Shown here piece after piece: positions 56,440 to 64,000 of a stretch of 64,000 nucleotides of DNA (its first letter is position 1; each line of letters opens with the position of its first letter). A program made the position numbers and the translations under genes. The DNA is taken from contig NZ_NPDL01000002.1 of NCBI RefSeq assembly GCF_002811475.1, positions 186,001 to 250,000 of the forward strand. The letters run 5' to 3'. This DNA is from Leptospira hartskeerlii (GTDB taxonomy: Bacteria; Spirochaetota; Leptospiria; Leptospirales; Leptospiraceae). Under the pieces are notes generated by a model that searched no databases, was not told the DNA's origin, and worked only from the letters and a program-made list of their open reading frames with translations.

Positions 56440-57189
56440 CTATTTAGAGGTATCTCCGTCTATCCCGGAAGGAACTAAGTTTGCGATTCCCTGCCGTAGA
56501 TTTGCCCATTCTTGCCTGCATTTTTTATCAGAATCCTTTTCTTCATTATAGTGAATCATGGATCTCCCCGCTGCAAGTCCGGCTAGTTTAGAATTATCGA
56601 ATACTTTCCATGCTATACTTAATATAAATAGACCGACGAAAGGAAGTGCTATCTTTAGAATTCCATGGTGTTTAGAATCCATAATGGAACCTAAAAATGT
56701 GCAAATGGAACCGATGCTGAACAAATACCAACCTATATAAAAATAATCTTCCGCGATCTCGGAAGCATTATTGATCATATATCTACAAAAAGATCCGTCC
56801 ATCTCTACCAATTCTTTTTTTCCCGATGGTAGAAGGTTCTCTATAAACGGTTTTTCTAATCTGGATTTTCCCAAGTAAGGTTGGATCTCTAAGAATAGAT
56901 TAATTCCCATATACAGCATTCCAATAATGAAGATTATGAAAAAAGGTCTGTATAAAAGTTTGGTCCTTTCCGTTGATCTATAAAGTTCTAATTCTGATTC
57001 AGGAACTCCCATCTTTTTGGAAATCCTATCTTTGTATTGTTGAAAGGCTAAGTTATCCATGAAAGGAATGTAATCGGTAGCAGGAAGAGAATCCTTTGTT
57101 TCTTTACTTTGGAGCCAGAGATTGACTTCGTTTAAGGCTTTAGTTTTAGAAAACTTGAAGTAGGGGAAGATAAGGCGGATCAGAAACAT
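56440..57189 (-). CDS. Unrecognised membrane protein
   Basis: A 249-residue protein I do not recognise. It has a cytoplasmic N-terminal part, three or four membrane helices (near 78-98, 150-170 and 180-200) and an acidic, Asp/Lys-rich C-terminus ending NLVPSGIDGDTSK. A long loop (PYLGKSRLEKPFIENLLPSGKKEL) separates the first helices. It starts with ATG 57189, alone between dinB and recQ on the minus strand. Confidence 0.6.
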   Translation of the reverse strand: MFLIRLIFPYFKFSKTKALNEVNLWLQSKETKDSLPATDYIPFMDNLAFQQYKDRISKKMGVPESELELYRSTERTKLLYRPFFIIFIIGMLYMGINLFLEIQPYLGKSRLEKPFIENLLPSGKKELVEMDGSFCRYMINNASEIAEDYFYIGWYLFSIGSICTFLGSIMDSKHHGILKIALPFVGLFILSIAWKVFDNSKLAGLAAGRSMIHYNEEKDSDKKCRQEWANLRQGIANLVPSGIDGDTSK

Positions 57190-57293
57190 ATTATTTTCCT
57201 AATGTATAAAATCGTCAGATGGATTGGCTGGTCAGATTAGAAAGTCTTTAGGTTATATGCAAGGCGATTTTTGGGGTGTGGAAGTCGGAAAGG

Positions 57294-59159
57294 TTAAAAC
57301 TTCTCTAAAATAGATAAAATTTCTTTCCCGTATTGTCTAACTTTGGCTTCTCCCATACCTTTAATCGCCATAAGGTCTTCCAGGCTTTCCGGTCTTTGAG
57401 AGACGATCCTGACAAGTACAGGATTTTGGAGCACCATAAACTTCTTCCATTTATTACGTCTCGCGATCCTGTCTCTGAAGTTTTTGAGTTCGTTCAGAAT
57501 AAGTTTGTCCCCGCTAAGCGGTATTTTTTTGCGAGGTTTTTCAGTATCATCGAAAGATGTTTTAGGTTTTCCGAATGAAGTCAGATAAATTTTGGGATAT
57601 TTATCCCCTTTAACGGAAAGCTTCTTTGTCTTCTGCCAATCTTCCAAAAGTTTAAGAATGGATTCTTCGGGAATATGTTTTAAAGAAGAATAATATTCGG
57701 ACTTATCTAACCTTCTCCGAAGTATATCCTTGGATTTTGCACCTCTCAATGTACCTGCGATGATCTTTTTGCCGAATTTTGCGGGATATTCAGATATCAA
57801 TCCTTCTACCGATTTGATCTCATCAGGATTGAAAATGTGAGATTCCTTTTCCTTCTTCTTTTCCGCCTTTAATCTTTCTCTCTCAGTATAAGCAAGTCTT
57901 GCGGAATGAGAGGATGCCGAGTCTGCACAAGTATCACAAGATCCGCAATTGGAAATTTGTTCTCCGAAATAATCACATAAGATCTTTTGTCTGCAGTCAG
58001 AAGAACTTACGTAAGATTTTACATGAGAGAGTAGGGTTTCTCCTCCCTTATAATTTGCTTCCTTTGATAAAAGAAAACTTTGGACGCTTAAGTCGCCGGG
58101 TAAGAAGAATAACACACAATCCGAATTTTTACCGTCTCTCCCTGCTCTTCCCGCCTCCTGATAATAACTTTCCAAAGAAGAAGGCACTTGATAGTGGAGA
58201 ACTAATCGTACATTCGGACTGTCCAATCCCATTCCGAATGCATTTGTGGCAACGAGTATATTCGTTTTTCCGGATGTATATCCTTCTTGCGTTTTTTCTC
58301 TGCTGGAATCCGTTCTTCCTGCGTGGTACTTGCCCACTTTATATCCTGATTTGCGGAGAAGTTCGTAAATTTCGTCCACTTTTGCGCGAGTGGAGCAGTA
58401 TATGATCACCTTGCCTGAAACTGATTTCTGAAAGTTACCTTTTTCTAATATTTCTAAAAGTAGATTTTCCTTTTCTCTTTCCGAGTCAGGGTATACTACG
58501 GAGAATTTCAAATTCTCTCTGGCATAGGTGCCTTGCACATGCAAAGGGAGCTTTAATCCCAAACTATCCGAAATATCCTTTTTGACTCTGTCGGTTGCCG
58601 TAGCAGTCAGAGCTACCCAAGGAGTCCCTTCTTGTAAATAAGAACGTAACGTATGAAGTTTTCTGTATTCAGGGCGAAAATCGTGCCCCCATTGTGAAAC
58701 ACAATGGGCCTCATCCACAGCCATCAAACTCACTGGAAGTTTTGGAAGTAAATTTAAGAAAGAGCGAGAGACTGCTCGTTCAGGAGAAATATATAATATT
58801 CTAATCTTTCCTGTTGCTGCGGAAGATAAAACCCTTACTTGTTCGAGATCGTCCTGAGTAGAATTGCAATAAGCAGCTTGGATCCCTCTTGCTTTTAATC
58901 CATCGACTTGGTCTTTCATAAGCGCGATCAATGGAGAGATTACGATCGTAAGAGAACTTGCCTCTGCAAAGGAAGGTAGTTGGTAGATAAGTGATTTTCC
59001 GCCGCCGGTAGGAAGAATTGCTAGTACATCCCTTCTTTCCAATAATGCTTGGATTGCTTCCCATTGGCCTTGCCTGAATTGAGAAAATCCGAAATGGGTA
59101 TGTAGGATCTTTTTCCAATCCTCTATCGAAGACGAGGCTGTTCCAGTGTTTGCAGACAA
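57294..59159 (-). CDS. recQ: ATP-dependent DNA helicase RecQ
   Basis: A 621-residue helicase. The N-terminal core has [15 protein letters not shown] (Walker A), [17 protein letters not shown] (DEAH) and [13 protein letters not shown] zinc-binding part follows ([17 protein letters not shown]), then an RQC-like region and a C-terminal HRDC domain ([20 protein letters not shown]). It unwinds DNA in recombination and repair. The start is TTG at 59159. It precedes mnmC by a 15-base gap in gene order on the same strand. Confidence 0.93.
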   Translation of the reverse strand: MSANTGTASSSIEDWKKILHTHFGFSQFRQGQWEAIQALLERRDVLAILPTGGGKSLIYQLPSFAEASSLTIVISPLIALMKDQVDGLKARGIQAAYCNSTQDDLEQVRVLSSAATGKIRILYISPERAVSRSFLNLLPKLPVSLMAVDEAHCVSQWGHDFRPEYRKLHTLRSYLQEGTPWVALTATATDRVKKDISDSLGLKLPLHVQGTYARENLKFSVVYPDSEREKENLLLEILEKGNFQKSVSGKVIIYCSTRAKVDEIYELLRKSGYKVGKYHAGRTDSSREKTQEGYTSGKTNILVATNAFGMGLDSPNVRLVLHYQVPSSLESYYQEAGRAGRDGKNSDCVLFFLPGDLSVQSFLLSKEANYKGGETLLSHVKSYVSSSDCRQKILCDYFGEQISNCGSCDTCADSASSHSARLAYTERERLKAEKKKEKESHIFNPDEIKSVEGLISEYPAKFGKKIIAGTLRGAKSKDILRRRLDKSEYYSSLKHIPEESILKLLEDWQKTKKLSVKGDKYPKIYLTSFGKPKTSFDDTEKPRKKIPLSGDKLILNELKNFRDRIARRNKWKKFMVLQNPVLVRIVSQRPESLEDLMAIKGMGEAKVRQYGKEILSILEKF

Positions 59160-59174
59160 GTTGAAACTACTTCC

Positions 59175-61112
59175 TTATTCTTGATTTCGGATCTTGCGGT
59201 AAAGAAATCTTGAGGGATGTAGAGAAGAGTACAAGCTATTTTCGATAGATAAAGGTTCGTTTAAAAGAATCTCCGCCAAAATTTCCCCTCCCAATAGGGA
59301 AGTTAAAACTCCCCTGGATCCCAAACCGCCGAACACAAACAGGTTTTTTTGCGGTTCTAAAAAAGGGAATTCTTTCTTTCGATTTTTATGTAAACCCATA
59401 CCGGAGTATATTTTTCGAAAAGGTCCTGGAGAATGGACCGGACCAACGATCGGGAATCGATCCGGTGTTTGGGATCGGATCCCGACGAAGTCGGAGCGAA
59501 CTTTAATCTGTTTCCAGTTTAAGCCCAGGTATGTCCTTTGAGAATATTCTAAAATTTCTTCCCTATCCTTGGGACTTGCATTCGGGTTTAAATCGAATTC
59601 ATCAAATGTGGAACCATTTACTCGGATCCCATTTTTAGAAGGAGTGAGATATTTATCTCCGACTCGGATCGGATCTTTTTCTGACTCTATATTCGGATCT
59701 TCTAATATTTCTAATTGTCCCCTCACCGATCTAGGTGAGAACGGCGACTCTTTCCATAAACCTTGTAGTAAATTTTCGATCCCGAAAGAATTTGCTAAGA
59801 TCAAAACTTCCGTTTTATTTAAAATTTCGTTGTTCTCTGAAAATAATGTCCATTCTTCTTTTTCAAATGCGATGGAGCTTGCTTTTCCTTGTTTGAGAAG
59901 AATGTTCGGATGATCTAAAAGTTTTTCGACGAGAAGCGGAGTGTCCGTCCAAAATCCGGAAGGATAAAAGATGCCTTTCGCATTATCAGGATAACTTTCT
60001 CCGAGTTCCGGTTTTAGTTCTGCCAAATCACTGGATAAGGAATGTGCCTTAATACCTTCTTCTAGTCTTGCCCAGGGAAGATCTTCTCCTGAAAGTTGTA
60101 ACGTCCCGGAGATTTGGTAAGAATCTTTTGAAAGTAGATCGGAATAACGGCGGATAGAATTTCCGAGACAACGTAAGGTCCATAAACTGGTTGGAGTTCC
60201 TACTTTTGTAATATGAGGATGGGAAACCGCCATCGGAACGGAAGATGCGCGTAACGCGTTATGGTCGTCCCAAACCTCTACATGAATTCCTCTCCATGCA
60301 AGCGCTCTTGCAATACCTGCGCCCGCGAGTCCTGCTCCCAATACGGATACTTTCTCGGGAACTTTATCGGAGTGTGTTCTTCTTAAGAATGGGATCGGAT
60401 TTAAGTCCTGTTCAGGCTCGGATTCATAAACTCCGATGAGCATTTCCCTTTTTCTTCCAAAGCCCGGGATTTTGGACAGGGTGAAGCCTGCCTCGCTCAA
60501 ACGATCTTTGACGGATCTTGCCACAGTGAAAGTGGCAAAGCTTGCGTTCTGATCCGAAAGTCTTTTGAGCTGGAGTGAAATATTTTCTCCCCAGAGTTCC
60601 GGATTTTTAGAAGGAGCAAATCCATCTAAAAAGAAAGCGTCGAACTTTCCGGAAACCTCCGGAAGAAGCTGGATTGCATCTCCTATCCATAGATCCAAGA
60701 TCAAATTTTCTTTTTCGAATAAGAAAGTATTACACCCTGGGACAAGTAGTTTATATTTCTCTAAAAATAATTCTAGTAGTTCGGAAAGTTCAGGAAAAGC
60801 GGAAATTGCTTTTCGAATATCATCTCTTTCTAATGGATATTTTTCAAAAGAAGTAAATCGCAGGACGCGAAAGCCTGATTTACTTTTGCAATCTCTCCAG
60901 AGCTGCCAGGAGGCGAAAAAATTTAGACCGGTCCCAAATCCTAATTCTAAAATGGAAAATACATGGCGCGCTCCAGAAGAAGATAATCTTTCTTCTAATC
61001 TGTTTCCTTTTAAGAAAACATGTTTGGTTTCTTCCAGCCCGTTTTCCGGAGAAAAATAAATATCGTCGAATTCTCTGGAAACTGGCGTGCCGTTTTCTTT
61101 CCAATCTATCAT
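59175..61112 (-). CDS. mnmC: Bifunctional tRNA wobble-uridine enzyme MnmC
   Basis: A 645-residue protein with both MnmC parts. The N-terminal methyltransferase has LELGFGTGLNFFASWQ and FDAFFLDGFAPSKNPELW; the C-terminal FAD oxidase has SVLGAGLAGAGIARALAWRG. It makes 5-methylaminomethyl-2-thiouridine at tRNA position 34, completing the MnmE/MnmG route. Its 5' end overlaps the upstream lipoprotein gene by four bases. Confidence 0.93.
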   Translation of the reverse strand: MIDWKENGTPVSREFDDIYFSPENGLEETKHVFLKGNRLEERLSSSGARHVFSILELGFGTGLNFFASWQLWRDCKSKSGFRVLRFTSFEKYPLERDDIRKAISAFPELSELLELFLEKYKLLVPGCNTFLFEKENLILDLWIGDAIQLLPEVSGKFDAFFLDGFAPSKNPELWGENISLQLKRLSDQNASFATFTVARSVKDRLSEAGFTLSKIPGFGRKREMLIGVYESEPEQDLNPIPFLRRTHSDKVPEKVSVLGAGLAGAGIARALAWRGIHVEVWDDHNALRASSVPMAVSHPHITKVGTPTSLWTLRCLGNSIRRYSDLLSKDSYQISGTLQLSGEDLPWARLEEGIKAHSLSSDLAELKPELGESYPDNAKGIFYPSGFWTDTPLLVEKLLDHPNILLKQGKASSIAFEKEEWTLFSENNEILNKTEVLILANSFGIENLLQGLWKESPFSPRSVRGQLEILEDPNIESEKDPIRVGDKYLTPSKNGIRVNGSTFDEFDLNPNASPKDREEILEYSQRTYLGLNWKQIKVRSDFVGIRSQTPDRFPIVGPVHSPGPFRKIYSGMGLHKNRKKEFPFLEPQKNLFVFGGLGSRGVLTSLLGGEILAEILLNEPLSIENSLYSSLHPSRFLYRKIRNQE

Positions 61113-62098
61113 CCGGGATTTTCCGAGTTTGATTTGGTATCTTCTTTAGGAGGAAGACCGGCGGATGGTAGGTTCTGTAGAGGCGGGTATGCCGGTCCTT
61201 CTTCCTTTTTATGAGGCTCTTTAGAAAGTTGGATCTCTTTTCTGACTCCCATTCTGTAAGTGGTCATGTTCATATAAAGAGAAGGAGCGGGTAATCCGTT
61301 TGCAGTCGCAACTTGATTCCTGATATTCAAACCTTTTCCATCTAGATCACCGAAACTTGTGATCTCTAAGAACACATACGCATTATACAGAATTGTATCC
61401 GGAAAGTATTGGCCTATATTATATTCGAATAATAAACGAAGTCCCTTCAATTCTTGTAGTTGATTCTTGACGCTGGATATCCTATGTTCTCCTTCTATAA
61501 TGTCCATTCTATAGACGGCGAGGCCGTATATCGGTCCAACACCGAAGTTCACATTCTTCCCTTCATAATAACCTAAATAAAGCGTGAAATACATCTGATA
61601 ATCTTCGTAAGTATATTCCATGTTTCTTCCTAATTGAGGAGGAAGAGGAAAAAGTTGATTAGAAACATAGTCGTCAAATGCAAAATAACGTCTTCCGTCA
61701 TCCGGATAATTGATCAGATTTCCTCTATATGTTCTGGGAGAAGTTAGGTTGAAGGACCAAGCAAGTCCGCTTAAGAAAGAAAAAAATCCTTTGATATCTC
61801 TTGTGCCTGGGATCCTGCTTGGAACAGATCCGATAGAGTAGAATGCACGAGTAGTCGTGGAGTCCCTGCTAACCACGCTTGTGTCTGCGTTCGAACCTGG
61901 AGCACTGAACTTGCTGACCGGTATACCTTGGACATTGGAAGGATGAGTAAAAAAATCCAACGCAGTATATTCCGCACCCGCATTGATAATGATCGAGTCT
62001 AAGATCCCACTCATACTTTTACAAGAGGAGAGAATTAGAAATAGACAGCAGGCTATGACTTTGGGGAAAAAATCCGGATTTAGTCTCTTTGAATCCAT
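61109..62098 (-). CDS. Putative lipoprotein of unknown function
   Basis: A 329-residue protein with a signal peptide and lipobox LILSSC (about residues 20-26). The rest is rich in Tyr/Phe and alternating polar residues in several segments (MYFTLYLGYYEGKNVNFGVG), consistent with beta-sheet, and ends in a Pro/Glu-rich stretch. No family recognised. Its stop overlaps mnmC's start by four bases. It diverges from dusA. Confidence 0.75.
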   Translation of the reverse strand: MDSKRLNPDFFPKVIACCLFLILSSCKSMSGILDSIIINAGAEYTALDFFTHPSNVQGIPVSKFSAPGSNADTSVVSRDSTTTRAFYSIGSVPSRIPGTRDIKGFFSFLSGLAWSFNLTSPRTYRGNLINYPDDGRRYFAFDDYVSNQLFPLPPQLGRNMEYTYEDYQMYFTLYLGYYEGKNVNFGVGPIYGLAVYRMDIIEGEHRISSVKNQLQELKGLRLLFEYNIGQYFPDTILYNAYVFLEITSFGDLDGKGLNIRNQVATANGLPAPSLYMNMTTYRMGVRKEIQLSKEPHKKEEGPAYPPLQNLPSAGLPPKEDTKSNSENPG

Positions 62099-62198
62099 CG
62101 TTCAGAACCAAATTGGAACAGTCGGAAATCAAACCAAGTCCATTTCATGGCGCTTGACTGCTCACACCGAAAACCGAGGATCGTATTAGTCGAAGTAT

Positions 62199-63203
62199 AT
62201 GTCTTTCGAAAAAAAACAGCCGATCCAATACCCCGTATCCGTGGCCCCAATGATGGACTGGACGGACAGACATTTTCGTTTTTTCTTAAGACTGATCACT
62301 AAACATTCCTTATTCTATACGGAAATGGTGACAACGGGTGCTATACTCAGAGGGGACAAACATAGATTCTTACGTTTCTCTCAGGAAGAATCTCCACTTT
62401 CCTTACAGCTAGGCGGGGACAATCCCTCTCGACTTGCAGAATGCGCAAAGATTGGAGAAGAATACGGATACTCGGAGATCAATCTGAATGTGGGCTGCCC
62501 GAGCGATAAGGTCCAAGAAGGAAATTTCGGAGCTTGCTTGATGAAGGACCCGAATAAAGTCGCTGATTGTATCTCTGAGATGGATTCTAAAACTTCTATC
62601 CCTGTCACAGTGAAATGTCGTATCGGTGTTCGAGGAAAAGAAACATTAGAAGATCTGCATACGTTCGTTAGATCTGTGAGCACGGCAGGTGCAAGACGGA
62701 TCACAATACATGCAAGAATTGCAATATTAGAAGGCTTAAGTCCGGCTCAGAACAGGACTGTTCCTCCGTTACGTTATGAGGATGTATATTCTATTAAAAA
62801 AAGTTTTCCGGATCTGGTGATAGAATTGAATGGAGGAGTTAAGTCCATTTCAGATATACATTCTCACTTGGGCAAAGTGGACGGAGTAATGATCGGAAGA
62901 GCAGCTTACGAAAATCCTTTCTTATTCTCAGATGTGGATTCCGAGTTTTTTGGCGCACAACCTTTAAACCTGAGTCGAAGAGAGATCTTCGAGTCCATGC
63001 AGGAATATGTTTCTTCTCAAACTGCAGAAGGTGAAAAGCCGAGTCGAATTTTAAGGCACCTACTTGGTGCATTTCATGAGATCAGAGGCGCTCGCTCTTA
63101 TCGTAGGATCCTTACGGAAAAAATGCATTCTGATCCAGGGCCTAGATTACTTTTAGAAGCATTAGGATCCATCCCTGACGAATATTTGCGGAGAAATTTT
63201 TGA
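62199..63203 (+). CDS. dusA: tRNA-dihydrouridine synthase, DusA type
   Basis: A 334-residue FMN enzyme. [13 protein letters not shown] near the N-terminus, [22 protein letters not shown] with the catalytic Cys, KCRIGVRG and INGGV-like ELNGGVKS near residue 208. It reduces uridines in the tRNA D-loop. It overlaps the start of the next gene. Confidence 0.93.
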   Translation: MSFEKKQPIQYPVSVAPMMDWTDRHFRFFLRLITKHSLFYTEMVTTGAILRGDKHRFLRFSQEESPLSLQLGGDNPSRLAECAKIGEEYGYSEINLNVGCPSDKVQEGNFGACLMKDPNKVADCISEMDSKTSIPVTVKCRIGVRGKETLEDLHTFVRSVSTAGARRITIHARIAILEGLSPAQNRTVPPLRYEDVYSIKKSFPDLVIELNGGVKSISDIHSHLGKVDGVMIGRAAYENPFLFSDVDSEFFGAQPLNLSRREIFESMQEYVSSQTAEGEKPSRILRHLLGAFHEIRGARSYRRILTEKMHSDPGPRLLLEALGSIPDEYLRRNF

Positions 63204-64000
63204 ACAAAATTCGAACCATAGATTGCGGATACGTAGAAGCAGGGCTTGCCTGCGCCTATCTGATCGTGGACGGGGACAAGGCAGTATTCGTAGAAAATAA
63301 TACGAATAATGCCGTTCCGCTTCTATTAGAAGCATTGAAGGAAGAAGGGCTTACTCCCGAGTCCGTGGATTATATTATAATCACTCATGTTCACTTGGAC
63401 CACGCTGGAGGAACAGGCAAACTAATTTCTTTTTGTCCAAATGCGACCGTTCTTGCTCATCCAAAAGCTGCGCCTCATATAATAGATCCAACTCGTCTCA
63501 TCAAAAGTTCTATCCAGGTATATGGAGAAGAGAACTACTTTAAGTTGTATGGCGAAATTCTTCCTGTTCCGAGTGATCGGGTTCGCATAATGAATGACGG
63601 AGAAGAATTAAATTGGCAAAAAAGAACATTCAAATTTCTGCATACAAGAGGACATGCAAACCATCATTTTTGCATTTATGATCCGTTGACGAACGGGATC
63701 TTTACGGGAGATACTTTCGGGATCGGTTATACTTTATTTAGAAAAGGAAAAGATTCTCTATTGTTTCCTTCTACTACACCGACCGATTTTGATCCGGAAG
63801 AAGCGATACTTTCCGTGGATAAGATACTAGCGACAGGTGCGGACAAGGCTTACCTCACACATTTCGGAGTTTGGGACGATATCCGTTCGGGAGCATCGCA
63901 GATGAAAGAAGGCCTTAATGTTATGAAAAACGTTATGATCTCTGCGGAAAAGACAGGATTAGAAGGAGAATCTTTGGTCGCTTTTTGTGAAGGCAGAGTT
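63200..64000 (+). CDS. MBL-fold metallohydrolase (3' end outside window)
   Basis: The frame runs from TTG 63200, overlapping the dusA stop, to the window edge, about 267 codons with no stop. Near residues 55-65 is [10 protein letters not shown], the metallo-beta-lactamase metal motif, and TRGHANHHF and DTFGIGYTL follow. The sequence resembles glyoxalase II-like or general MBL hydrolases. Start choice rests on the overlap and on the reading [15 protein letters not shown]. Function cannot be narrowed. Confidence 0.85.
   Translation, partial: MNKIRTIDCGYVEAGLACAYLIVDGDKAVFVENNTNNAVPLLLEALKEEGLTPESVDYIIITHVHLDHAGGTGKLISFCPNATVLAHPKAAPHIIDPTRLIKSSIQVYGEENYFKLYGEILPVPSDRVRIMNDGEELNWQKRTFKFLHTRGHANHHFCIYDPLTNGIFTGDTFGIGYTLFRKGKDSLLFPSTTPTDFDPEEAILSVDKILATGADKAYLTHFGVWDDIRSGASQMKEGLNVMKNVMISAEKTGLEGESLVAFCEGRV

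Noticed and set aside
60565..61059. A 164-codon plus-strand frame opposite mnmC
   Set aside because: Composition is Ser/Lys-rich noise, and mnmC on the other strand is complete and conserved.

Overview
The window is chromosomal DNA of a Leptospira-type spirochaete. Moderate GC, Leptospira-like lipoprotein signals, sensory genes of the 7TMR-DISM and SpoIIE types, and a long ribosomal cluster that starts with an EF-G-like gene and tuf all fit. The species cannot be fixed from the sequence; a non-interrogans lineage with higher GC is my guess. No rRNA, tRNA, CRISPR array, transposase or prophage is visible.

Positions 1-9.5 kb hold envelope and lipid-type metabolism: a truncated membrane glycosyltransferase, a small class III cyclase, a sterol desaturase-type hydroxylase, a metallophosphoesterase, and a three-gene operon (cholesterol oxidase-like GMC flavoenzyme, alpha/beta hydrolase with an apparent Cys nucleophile, short-chain dehydrogenase). 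From 9.5 to 18 kb is a signalling block: two tandem 7TMR-DISM receptors, one ending in an adenylate cyclase and one in a PP2C/SpoIIE phosphatase, then a cyclic-nucleotide-gated K+ channel and a membrane histidine kinase. From 18 to 25.7 kb are mixed small operons: a YdeI-like protein, an MBL-fold lipoprotein, a questin oxidase-like protein, an Ada-type/AlkB alkylation repair pair, a TetR plus beta-glucosidase pair, and a TetR divergent from a DUF1761 membrane protein. Both TetR genes lie beside inverted repeats that look like operators.

From 25.7 to 43.5 kb is a continuous plus-strand translation cluster: EF-G-like factor, tuf, then the S10, spc and alpha operons fused (rpsJ to rplQ, including secY, adk, infA, rpmJ and rpoA), closed by a strong terminator. 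Two short genes, rpmD and rpmJ, were found by reading the gaps. Several products carry Lys/Ala-rich tails, and the RpoA C-terminal domain lacks residues that usually touch DNA.

From 43.6 to 64 kb are accessory and housekeeping genes: a membrane SpoIIE-TPR phosphatase; a TetR-controlled operon of a HemL-like aminotransferase and two class II aldolase homologues, one of them lacking metal ligands, with a 32-bp operator-like palindrome; three tandem paralogous outer-membrane-type proteins found without any recognised function; comF, dinB, recQ, mnmC, a lipoprotein, dusA and a truncated MBL-fold hydrolase. The best candidates for undescribed biology are the aminotransferase/aldolase operon, the three paralogous barrel-like proteins, the cyclase-to-channel block and the Cys-nucleophile hydrolase operon.
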